This document shows, one piece after another, positions 1-6,313 of a stretch of DNA of 12,434 nucleotides. Source of the DNA: Nitrospira sp. (GTDB taxonomy: Bacteria; Nitrospirota; JACRHL01). The notes under the pieces were generated by a model. It was not told the origin of the DNA. It searched no databases and was given only the letters and a program-made list of their open reading frames with translations. A program made the position numbers and the translations under genes. Position 1 is the first letter of the stretch. Every line of letters begins with the position of its first letter. The stretch covers positions 1-12,434 of the forward strand of contig JALWRU010000424.1 of assembly GCA_026994095.1 (NCBI GenBank). Direction: 5' to 3'.

Positions 1-859
1 GGGTGAGCGGCGAGCCGTTGCGCAGGTTCACCCGGGCGGTAAAATCGCCACCGCCCAGGGCATCGGTGCAGGCCTGCAAGCGCCTCAGGTCGCGCCACAG
101 GGGGTAGACCCAGATGAGCACCGCGATGGCCACCAGCAGCGCCAGCGCCAGCAGTAACAGGGTCTCCAGATGGTCAATGCCGATGGGTTCATAAAATGGG
201 CCGAGTTTTACCGCATAGGGGCTGTCGGCCATCTGTCGGTACAGGTAGTCGTGGTCGTCATCCACCCGGTGCCACGCCACCTGCCCCTGCTGCAGGTGGG
301 TCTGGGCCGATTCCGGCAGCGAAGCCTGCGCCATTTCGATCAACACCACCGGGAAGGTGAACGGTGCCTTGATGGTTTCAAGCGCCTGTGGCCACGCGGC
401 TTGTGGCTGTTTGAGCAGCTCCATTTCAATGAGTGAAAAGGTGCTGGCAGCCAGCCGCCGGTTATCGTCTTCCTCGGTCTGGTTGAAGGGTAATTCCAGC
501 ACCCACGGGCTTTGCAGAATACGGTGGTAGAGCAGGGCCACATTGTCGTGTTCCCGCATGACGGTCCGCCCCTGGGTCAGCCGTTGCAGTTGTGTTGCAG
601 GCCACTTCAGGCGATCGAACCGGGTCAGCCGCAAGGGGTAGCCACCGCCGCTGTTGAGCCGGTCGATGAACGGCTGCCAGCGGTCGGCGGGCAGCGCCTT
701 CAGGCGTTGTTCAAGCAGGGTAAAGGAGCCTTGTGCATACTCGGCGTAGAGCTGTTCCAGCGGGCCGTGAATCAGGGTGCCAAGATTGACTATGCCGACC
801 ACATAGAGGGCCATTGCGCCCCCCAGAATCAGGTAGAGTCGGGTAAATAGACGTCCCAC
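1..859 (-). CDS. rstB: RstB-like sensor histidine kinase, N-terminal part (truncated by window edge)
   Basis: Inner-membrane sensor kinase expected to phosphorylate the RstA-like regulator encoded 11 bp upstream. Only 286 residues are in the window; DHp and ATPase domains lie beyond the left edge. Visible: TM1 at about residues 9-31, a periplasmic region of about 200 residues, TM2 at about 231-254, then the start of a HAMP linker (PLWRDLRRLQACTDALGGGD). The linker resembles E. coli RstB just after its TM2. The periplasmic region is about twice the length I recall for E. coli RstB and reads as two copies of one domain (about residues 45-127 and 140-224), sharing a Phe-x-Leu-Leu/Ile-Glu start, a central LTQGR/LQQGQ and an SPWVLELPF/SPYAVKLGPF end. 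The start is a GTG at 857-859; earlier in-frame starts would overlap rstA. Assignment to the RstB family is by remembered similarity and gene order. Confidence 0.85.
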   Translation of the reverse strand, partial: MGRLFTRLYLILGGAMALYVVGIVNLGTLIHGPLEQLYAEYAQGSFTLLEQRLKALPADRWQPFIDRLNSGGGYPLRLTRFDRLKWPATQLQRLTQGRTVMREHDNVALLYHRILQSPWVLELPFNQTEEDDNRRLAASTFSLIEMELLKQPQAAWPQALETIKAPFTFPVVLIEMAQASLPESAQTHLQQGQVAWHRVDDDHDYLYRQMADSPYAVKLGPFYEPIGIDHLETLLLLALALLVAIAVLIWVYPLWRDLRRLQACTDALGGGDFTARVNLRNGSPLT

Positions 860-870
860 GGTAGCGGTCC

Positions 871-1599
871 CTACCCCCAGGCGTCCTGCACCAGCAGATA
901 GCCCTGCCCGCGCACGGTTTTGATGCGAAACGGGCGGCTGGTATCGTCCCGAAGTTTTTTGCGTAGACGTGATACGCGGATGTCGACCGAGCGGTCCAGA
1001 CCGTCGTAATCGATGCCGCGTAGCTTTTCTAAAATGACCTCGCGGGTCAAGACCTGCCCGGCGTGGGAGGCCAGCAGCCACAGCAGGTCGAACTCGTTGG
1101 TGGTCAACTCCAGCTCCTGGTCGCCCAGCCAGACCTCGCGGGAGGCCGCGCTGATGCGCAGGGTGCCAAAACAGAGCGGGCCGCGCTCCGGGGTGGGTAG
1201 ATCACCGGCACCAAAGCGGCGCAACAACGCCCGCATACGCGCCAGCAACACCCGTGGCTGGATCGGTTTGGTGACGTAGTCGTCGGCCCCCAACTCCAGC
1301 CCCACCACCTGATTGATGTCGTCGTCGCTGGCGGTCAGCATGAGGATCGGGCCGCTGTAGTCGGGCCGCACTGCTTTGCAGACTGCCAGCCCGTCGAGTC
1401 CCGGCAGCATCAGGTCGAGTACCACCAGATCGGGGGATTCAGAGCGGATACGGGCTACCGCGGTATCGCCACGGGCTTCGATGGCCGCCACAAACCCCTG
1501 CTGTTGCAGGTAGTCCTGAATCAGCGCGCTCAAGCGGTGGTCGTCTTCTACCAGCAGGATTCGGCAGGGCGTTAATTCAGTGACGGGTGATGCAGGCAT
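871..1599 (-). CDS. rstA: RstA-like OmpR/PhoB-family response regulator
   Basis: Cytoplasmic DNA-binding response regulator, 242 aa. The receiver domain (about residues 12-128) has the acidic cluster E18-D19-D20, phospho-acceptor D62 (VVLDLMLPGLDG), T89 and K111 (DDYVTKP). The C-terminal winged helix (about 145-240) includes LRGIDYDGLDRSVDIRVSRL and an RIKTVRGQGYL wing, very close to remembered E. coli RstA, as is the RGD motif after strand 2. A longer reading from GTG at 1617 exists, but that codon lies upstream of the AAGGAGG site, so the ATG at 1599, five bases after AAGGAGG, is the real start. It sits between the MipA/OmpV gene (94-bp gap) and the rstB partner, all on one strand. Possible targets include the MipA/OmpV promoter, which carries RstA-box-like repeats. 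RstA orthology is likely; direct targets are inferred. Confidence 0.93.
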   Translation of the reverse strand: MPASPVTELTPCRILLVEDDHRLSALIQDYLQQQGFVAAIEARGDTAVARIRSESPDLVVLDLMLPGLDGLAVCKAVRPDYSGPILMLTASDDDINQVVGLELGADDYVTKPIQPRVLLARMRALLRRFGAGDLPTPERGPLCFGTLRISAASREVWLGDQELELTTNEFDLLWLLASHAGQVLTREVILEKLRGIDYDGLDRSVDIRVSRLRKKLRDDTSRPFRIKTVRGQGYLLVQDAWG

Positions 1600-1604
1600 C
1601 AGGC

Positions 1605-1611
1605 CCTCCTT
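1605..1611 (-). promoter_or_regulatory. Ribosome binding site fixing the rstA start
   Basis: AAGGAGG on the minus strand, five bases before the ATG at 1597-1599. It overlaps the would-be N-terminus of the longer GTG reading from 1617 and therefore argues against that start. Confidence 0.8.
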
Positions 1612-1640
1612 CTGCACGGACAGTCTCTAAGGACCGGGCC

Positions 1641-1670
1641 AGTATAACGAGGCAGGCGCTGCTTCGCGCC
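1641..1670 (-). other. MipA/OmpV-rstA gap: small hairpin and -10-like hexamer
   Basis: The 94-bp gap between the MipA/OmpV stop and the rstA start holds a 5-bp GC hairpin (GGCGC/GCGCC, 1655-1670, 6-nt loop) with no T tract. It also holds a TATACT hexamer on the minus strand (1641-1646) with no recognisable -35. The hairpin may trim or attenuate read-through from the MipA/OmpV gene, and TATACT could be a weak internal rstAB promoter. Neither is convincing alone. Confidence 0.25.
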
Positions 1671-1693
1671 ATGCCGGTATGGGGCCGGGTGGG

Positions 1694-2554
1694 TTATTTG
1701 ATCTGGTAGCTCAACCCCAGCGAGAATTGAAACTGGTTGGGGCTGCCGGCCGGGTCGACAATCGGGCTGTCGGCGGCATCGCCCAGCAGACGTTGATAGT
1801 CAAAGGTTTCATAGAGTGCCCAGCGGTTGCTCAACTGGCAGCGGGACTTCAGGTGCAGGGCCACATCGCGGATGCCATCTTTAGCGGCAAACTGGCTCCG
1901 GCCAGAGGCGCTGGCCTGCGCCGCAGTCACCCCGAAATAGCGCTGCATATAGTGTTGGTCGGCCCAGGTGGTGGAGACCCCCAGCAGGCTGCGCGATTGA
2001 TTTCTCGGCCACAGGTAGGAATAGGCCAGCAGCAGACGTGAGGTGACCCCGTTGTGGTTACCGGACAGGTCCGACTCCCGCTCCAGTACAAACAAAAATC
2101 GTTTGTCGTAGGCCAGGTTGGTCTGCCGGGGCTGGTTCGACAGGTAGAGATTCAACGTAGCGTAGGGTTTGATATCCCCCAGACCGGTAAGGCCCGAATC
2201 GTCCTTTTTATCGCGGCCATGTTGACCCCGGACCCCGGCACCAAACAGTAGGTCGGGGCCGTTTTTAAGGTGCAACCGGAGCGCCTCCATGTGGAAACCG
2301 TCCAGGGTACTCAGGTGCAGGTTGATGGGCCCGACAACGAGGCTGTTGCTGTCTGGATCGGGCGCGGCCATGTTCCAGTCCAGCAATAGCAGGGGGCTGA
2401 AACCACCACTGGTATCATTGGTGCCGGGGTAGTCGTGCTGACCGATCAGCCCGGTCAGCCCCACCTCAATACTGGTTTCGGCCTGCGCCAGCCCGACGGG
2501 GGACAGACACAGGGCCACTACCAGCAAAAATCGCCAGCCGGTTGGTTTGTTCAT
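1694..2554 (-). CDS. MipA/OmpV-family outer-membrane protein
   Basis: A 286-aa protein with a clear Sec signal peptide: KPTGWR, a hydrophobic core at residues 9-22, and cleavage predicted after A25 (GLAQA|ET). The mature part alternates polar and hydrophobic residues as in a small beta-barrel. The C-terminal block YFGVTAAQASASG, then DVALHL, then LLGDAADSPIV with a GSPNQF/GLSY ending is typical of the MipA/OmpV family. In E. coli MipA was described as a scaffold linking murein hydrolase and synthase; other members act in osmotic adaptation or antibiotic sensitivity, so the role here is open. The ATG at 2554 has GAGG six bases upstream. The gene is upstream of rstA and rstB on the same strand, with RstA-box-like repeats about 100 bp before its start, so control by RstA is plausible. 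Orthology to E. coli mipA itself is not claimed. Confidence 0.88.
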   Translation of the reverse strand: MNKPTGWRFLLVVALCLSPVGLAQAETSIEVGLTGLIGQHDYPGTNDTSGGFSPLLLLDWNMAAPDPDSNSLVVGPINLHLSTLDGFHMEALRLHLKNGPDLLFGAGVRGQHGRDKKDDSGLTGLGDIKPYATLNLYLSNQPRQTNLAYDKRFLFVLERESDLSGNHNGVTSRLLLAYSYLWPRNQSRSLLGVSTTWADQHYMQRYFGVTAAQASASGRSQFAAKDGIRDVALHLKSRCQLSNRWALYETFDYQRLLGDAADSPIVDPAGSPNQFQFSLGLSYQIK

Positions 2555-2612
2555 ACAGGGCCTCGCTGTTTATACCGTTCACGCTCACCCCTTTGGCGAG
2601 TGCACGGAAATC

Positions 2613-2641
2613 AGTATAAAAAGCAGGCGTGGCGGAGACTG
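2613..2641 (-). promoter_or_regulatory. Candidate sigma-70 promoter of the MipA/OmpV-rstAB operon
   Basis: Minus-strand -10 hexamer TATACT (2613-2618), 17 bp downstream of a poor -35 (CAGTCT, 2636-2641). A weak -35 with an activator site ending about 9 bp upstream is what a class II, PhoB-like activated promoter looks like. A second TATAAA at 2569-2574 is too close to the start codon to be the main promoter but cannot be excluded. Confidence 0.45.
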
Positions 2642-2650
2642 TTGCGGTTG

Positions 2651-2677
2651 TGTAGGACAACTGTAACCGCGTGTAAC
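2651..2677 (-). promoter_or_regulatory. RstA-box-like direct repeats (operator)
   Basis: Read on the minus strand: GTTACA, CGCG, GTTACA (2662-2677), two identical hexamers with a 10-bp period. A related third half-site, CCTACA (2651-2656), follows 11 bp further on. The 14-mer TACACGCGGTTACA fits the RstA-box consensus I remember (TACATNTNGTTACA) at all but two fixed positions. Tandem half-sites spaced by one helical turn are the usual target of OmpR/PhoB-family winged helices. The element is about 100 bp upstream of the MipA/OmpV start, next to the candidate promoter. Confidence 0.6.
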
Positions 2678-2679
2678 AA

Positions 2680-2705
2680 GGCCCGCGCAGGTCGGATGGC
2701 AGGCC
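2680..2705 (-). terminator. Weak hairpin after the methyltransferase gene
   Basis: Minus-strand stem GGCCTGC/GCGGGCC (seven pairs including one G-U) with a 12-nt loop, followed by TTGTTACAC. It starts 18 bp after the methyltransferase stop. There is no real T tract, so termination efficiency is doubtful; it may simply be GC-rich spacer before the operator. Confidence 0.3.
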
Positions 2706-2722
2706 GTCACGTTCAGGTGGTT

Positions 2723-4027
2723 CTAACGCACCGGAATCAACTCGCAGGACGAATGCCTGAGCAGCATATAGTCCATGCGGTTAAAGGCTTCCCACACCGG
2801 GGCAAAGTCGGTGGCCAGTTGTTCGTCGGTGGGGGCTTTTTTGCCGGTGGCACCGGAGCTGTCTCGCACGGCGGCATAGAGCTGTGACAGGGAGCGTTTG
2901 CCATCGATCGCCCGCAGCAGGGTCGCGCTGTATTTTCCCGGTGTGACCGACAGCACAAATTTGGGGTGTTTCCAGGTCACCTCTTTTCCGCCGGACTGAT
3001 CCAGTTCATCGGCAAACTTACTGGCGAAGTCGGAAGGGATGTTAAACAGATACGGCACATTGTCCCACTCATCGATGCGGGCGGCGGTGTGGTCGCTGGC
3101 GGTCACATAAAAACAGTGGCGCATGATGTTGCCCACAAACAGCTCCATGGCGGCCTGTTGTTCCATCAACGGCAGTGCCAACATGCGGCGCAGTACCCGG
3201 GGCGACAGGTTTTGTAGCTGCGGGCACATGAGCCAGCGGTCGGTGGGGGAGGCAAACCCACCAAAATGCAGGCCTGCCTGCGCCACCAACCCATAGATCT
3301 CGGGCACCGTATAGGCCCGGTCCTGAGAGTGCAGCAGCAGGTCGTAAATACCGGACGGATCGCGCTTGTGGATATCTACATAGTATTGATGGTTGTGGGC
3401 AAACCAGTTGCTGGGGGGGATGCAGTCCAGTACCGCCGAGGCGGTTTTGACCTTGCTGTCGGCGGTGGATTCCCCCTGATTGAGCAGCCGTAGCAGGGCC
3501 TGCATCTGGTAGACCCCGGCCCGGCCATAGGTGGCATACAACATGATGCCTATAGCCCCGTTCGGGGCCAGCACCGATTTAAGCGCCAGCAGCCCCGCGT
3601 CCGGGTCGGCCAGGTGGTGTAACACGCCACTACAGTTGATGAAGTCGAACGGCTCCAGCCCCATGTCCGGCAGATCCATGAGGGAGCCATGCACCCACTC
3701 GATATTTGTAAGCCCGCGCACCTTGGCGCGCTGTTTGACGATATTAGAGCTGGCTTTGCTGATGTCCAGCGATACCACCTGTCCGCCCAGCGGTGCCAGT
3801 TGATGGGCTAAAAAGATGGTGGCATCGCCGGTACCTGCCCCGGCCACCAGCACCCGTGCCCCGGAAAAATCTTTTTTACCCCCAAAGCAGTAGTGATCCA
3901 GCGGTTGTAGTTCGGCCAGAATCGGGCGCAGCAGGCGGGTGCGCTCTTCGTCTGGATCTCTGGGGGGGTAGGGCAGTTGTTCGTACTGGTTGCGAACGGA
4001 CTTGAGGTAGTTGGGTGACGGTTTCAC
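2723..4027 (-). CDS. Class I SAM-dependent methyltransferase with unassigned middle region and PqqD-like tail
   Basis: A 434-aa soluble protein. Near the N-terminus is a QYEQLPYPPRDPDEERTR segment (residues 14-31). A Rossmann-type methyltransferase core follows: motif I VLVAGAGTGDAT (59-70), the acidic ribose-binding end of strand 2 (SLDIS, D88), and FDFINCSGVLHHL (about 123-136). Residues about 170-355 match nothing I recognise. The last 78 residues contain LLRAIDGKRSLSQLYAAVR, reminiscent of the PqqD-type winged helix; this is tentative. An upstream in-frame TTG at 4078 falls inside the symporter terminator, and the GTG at 4025-4027 has AGGGG (4033-4037) five bases before it, so GTG is taken as the start. 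Substrate unknown: the core could act on protein, lipid, quinone or a small molecule. It appears to be a separate unit between the terminator and the MipA/OmpV promoter. Confidence 0.85.
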   Translation of the reverse strand: MKPSPNYLKSVRNQYEQLPYPPRDPDEERTRLLRPILAELQPLDHYCFGGKKDFSGARVLVAGAGTGDATIFLAHQLAPLGGQVVSLDISKASSNIVKQRAKVRGLTNIEWVHGSLMDLPDMGLEPFDFINCSGVLHHLADPDAGLLALKSVLAPNGAIGIMLYATYGRAGVYQMQALLRLLNQGESTADSKVKTASAVLDCIPPSNWFAHNHQYYVDIHKRDPSGIYDLLLHSQDRAYTVPEIYGLVAQAGLHFGGFASPTDRWLMCPQLQNLSPRVLRRMLALPLMEQQAAMELFVGNIMRHCFYVTASDHTAARIDEWDNVPYLFNIPSDFASKFADELDQSGGKEVTWKHPKFVLSVTPGKYSATLLRAIDGKRSLSQLYAAVRDSSGATGKKAPTDEQLATDFAPVWEAFNRMDYMLLRHSSCELIPVR

Positions 4028-4076
4028 GAGCGCCCCTGATGAGAGGTAAACGGAGACAAACAGTGTAGCAATGCAC

Positions 4077-4104
4077 AAAAAAAATTAACGGCCTGCGGGG
4101 GCCG
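4077..4104 (-). terminator. Intrinsic terminator of the symporter gene
   Basis: Minus-strand stem CGGCC/GGCCG (4089-4104) with a 6-nt loop, followed by TTAA and eight consecutive T (4077-4084). A competing seven-bp stem GCGGGGG/CCCCCGC overlaps it. It lies 26 bp downstream of the symporter stop and just before the methyltransferase leader, so the two genes are probably not one operon. Confidence 0.75.
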
Positions 4105-4130
4105 CCCCCCCGCCCGCCGGAGGCATTCTC

Positions 4131-6065
4131 TTATTCGACTTTCGCCTCCAACCCCCGCTGCTGCGCCTCCGACATGGTCGACAATTCCATTTTGTACGCC
4201 AAAAACCACATCATCGCCACCCCCAGCAGCCACACCATGATCTGCCATACCCAGATGGACGGAATCCCGAACAGCCAGGTAGACGGGTCGTTGGGGCTGC
4301 CAAACAGGTCGTTGCCGATCACCGCGCCGGGGCCGATGCCCATGAGGAACCACATCAGTACCACCCCCCAGGCGACGGGCACCAGTTTGCGTTTGCGTTG
4401 GGGCAGGGCGGAATGGTCGCGTAATACCTGATGAAAGGTGCCCCGGTGGCGGGCTTCATCGGCATGTTGAGTGACCGCAGAGACGCCGATGCAGACCAGC
4501 AGGTTGCACATGATGCCCCATCCGGCGGAGTGGATGGTCATGGGCCAGCGGCCCCAGGGCAATAGGCCGCCAAACAGTTGCTGGCCGATGGTTTCGGTGA
4601 GGATGACCGCGCATAGCCCTACCGCCAGCCCCCAGGTGACTCCCTGTCTTGTGAACCAGGGAATCCAGCAGATGCCCAGTAGCGCGGGCCACATCTGGCA
4701 GCCAAAGGCCACCGCCAGTCCGCCCAGTAATACCAGCGCATCGCTGGAGAAGGTGGCTACCAGCAGCGCTGCCAGTACGATGACAAACACCCCCAGGCGA
4801 CCAAACCGTTTTTGGGTGGTGTCGTCCGCCTCCCGGTTGAGAAAACGACGGTACAGATCGCGGGTCAACATGCCGCCAGCGGTGGACATGTAGGCCGCCC
4901 CGGTGGACTGCATGGCGGCCAGCGCGCAGACTGCCAGCAGCCCCACCAGCCAGGGCAGGGACTCGGCGATCTGGTTGAAATAGTGGGGCACCAGCGAGTC
5001 GGGCTTGGCAGCGATGCTCTCGGGTAATACGTTGGACAGGGCCAGCCCGGCATCGTTTACCAGCGGGTTGGCGCCCAGCAGGTTGGCCCCCATGCCCTGA
5101 ATGGCGGTGAAGATGAACAGGATGCCGCCGATGACCAAGGCCGAGGCCCACACCTGTTGTGGCGCAAACGGCTTGGGGGAGGCGTTGCCGAAGGCCCACA
5201 TGGTGAAGGCCGGGGCCGCCTGAATACCCATCAGCGCAAACATATAAGAGACAATCATGACCCCGGTCCAGAGGCCGCCCACCGGGCTTTCGATCCCCAG
5301 TCCGGCGGTGGCCTGTGCGGTGCCGGGGATGGCAAAGTAGGCGTTGTAATCGCCGCCGCCGTGGCCCTGGGTGGTGCCCCACTTGCCCACGTCGCTTGCT
5401 GCCAGCCGCGCCATGCCGTCGGTAAAGGCGGCCCAGCCCCCTAACAGGTCCAGCGCGATCCAGCCGGTAATCACAATACCCAGGGCCAGCAGGATGCACT
5501 GCATGGTATCCACATAGGCGACCGCTTTTAAGCCGCCGGAAGCCACATAGATCAGCACCACCAACGACAGCCCCCAGGTGCCCACTACCTGCGGTACCAG
5601 CCCGTCGGTGAGGACCGAAAACAGGTAGCCGGAGGCGGCCAGCTGCACCCCCAGATAGGGCACCGAAAAGAGCAGCGCCACCAGCACCGTCAGCAGGCGG
5701 ATGGCGTCGCCCCGGTAGTAGTCCGCCAGCATCTCGCCGGGGGTGACGTAGTTAAAACGCTTGCCCAAAATCCACTGTCGTTTGAGCAGAAACACCCCGG
5801 TGAGCGGGATGGTGATGGCATAAAACGAGGCGTAGGCGTACTGAAAGCCGTCCCTGAAGATCAGCCCCGGATGGCCCATGAAGGTCCAGCCCGAAAAGGA
5901 GGTGGCGGTGGCTGCCAGAATAAAGACCCAGGTGGAGAGTTTGCGCCCGGCCAGAAAATAGTCGCTGGCAGAGTGGCTGGCACGCATGCCCTTGACGCCC
6001 CAGAAGATACAGTAGCTCCAGTACAGGCCGATCAGTGCAAACAGCCAGATTACCTTGGGGGCCAT
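4131..6065 (-). CDS. Sodium/solute symporter (SSS family), substrate unknown
   Basis: A 644-aa polytopic inner-membrane protein that should couple inward Na+ movement to uptake of an organic solute. Family marks: SASDYFLAGRKLSTWVF between the first two segments (residues 32-48), AATATSFSGW in the first core helix (51-60), GGLKAVAYVDTMQ (177-189) and QSTGAAYMSTAGGMLTRDLYR (386-406), the helix whose Ser/Thr residues supply the Na2 site in known members. It is longer than PutP-type transporters; the last ~110 residues add membrane segments, including GIGPGAVIGNDLFG. A 31-residue upstream extension is possible, but the ATG at 6065 has AGGAG six bases before it, so the shorter form is chosen. Substrate cannot be told from sequence. 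Single gene, divergent from mnmG and closed by a terminator. Confidence 0.9.
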   Translation of the reverse strand: MAPKVIWLFALIGLYWSYCIFWGVKGMRASHSASDYFLAGRKLSTWVFILAATATSFSGWTFMGHPGLIFRDGFQYAYASFYAITIPLTGVFLLKRQWILGKRFNYVTPGEMLADYYRGDAIRLLTVLVALLFSVPYLGVQLAASGYLFSVLTDGLVPQVVGTWGLSLVVLIYVASGGLKAVAYVDTMQCILLALGIVITGWIALDLLGGWAAFTDGMARLAASDVGKWGTTQGHGGGDYNAYFAIPGTAQATAGLGIESPVGGLWTGVMIVSYMFALMGIQAAPAFTMWAFGNASPKPFAPQQVWASALVIGGILFIFTAIQGMGANLLGANPLVNDAGLALSNVLPESIAAKPDSLVPHYFNQIAESLPWLVGLLAVCALAAMQSTGAAYMSTAGGMLTRDLYRRFLNREADDTTQKRFGRLGVFVIVLAALLVATFSSDALVLLGGLAVAFGCQMWPALLGICWIPWFTRQGVTWGLAVGLCAVILTETIGQQLFGGLLPWGRWPMTIHSAGWGIMCNLLVCIGVSAVTQHADEARHRGTFHQVLRDHSALPQRKRKLVPVAWGVVLMWFLMGIGPGAVIGNDLFGSPNDPSTWLFGIPSIWVWQIMVWLLGVAMMWFLAYKMELSTMSEAQQRGLEAKVE

Positions 6066-6071
6066 GGGGTT

Positions 6072-6076
6072 CTCCT
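6072..6076 (-). promoter_or_regulatory. Ribosome binding site fixing the symporter start
   Basis: AGGAG on the minus strand, six bases before the ATG at 6063-6065. It supports the 644-residue form over the longer in-frame reading that begins at 6158. Confidence 0.75.
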
Positions 6077-6243
6077 GCACATACAAACGGGGAAACCGAC
6101 GAGCAAATAGAGCCGCTACGGGTGAGCCAATCGAGTCGGTTGGAGCAGCCCCGCCCATGGTCCTCCACCCGAATACCGGGGGTCAAGTTTCAGAAAATTG
6201 ATCGGTGATACGTCGTTACTGGCCCGGATGGCAATGCAGCCGG

Positions 6244-6249
6244 TACAAT
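6244..6249 (+). promoter_or_regulatory. Candidate -10 element of mnmG in the divergent intergenic region
   Basis: TACAAT on the plus strand, with no good -35 seventeen bases upstream. It would give a leader of roughly 45-60 nt. The whole 6066-6313 gap between symporter and mnmG otherwise holds no recognisable gene. I found no DnaA-box cluster and no strong symporter promoter; a minus-strand TTGACC is present without a matching -10. Confidence 0.35.
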
Positions 6250-6313
6250 GGTCGGTTCACCGTCATCCCCTTGTCGCCCCGGTTGTTATGCCTTGCCCTG
6301 AATGCCCCATTCC

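Noticed and set aside
4028..4078. Longer methyltransferase start at an in-frame TTG (17 extra residues)
   Set aside because: The TTG lies in the T tract of the symporter terminator and has no ribosome binding site, while the GTG at 4027 has AGGGG properly spaced.
4456..5499. Long alternative reading frame inside the symporter gene (about 347 codons)
   Set aside because: It is an antiphase shadow in GC-rich coding DNA: rich in Arg, Gly and His, with no family resemblance, whereas the symporter frame carries clear motifs.
6066..6158. 31-residue N-terminal extension of the symporter
   Set aside because: No ribosome binding site at the upstream ATG, and a strong AGGAG precedes the ATG at 6065. 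The extension has no family-like sequence.
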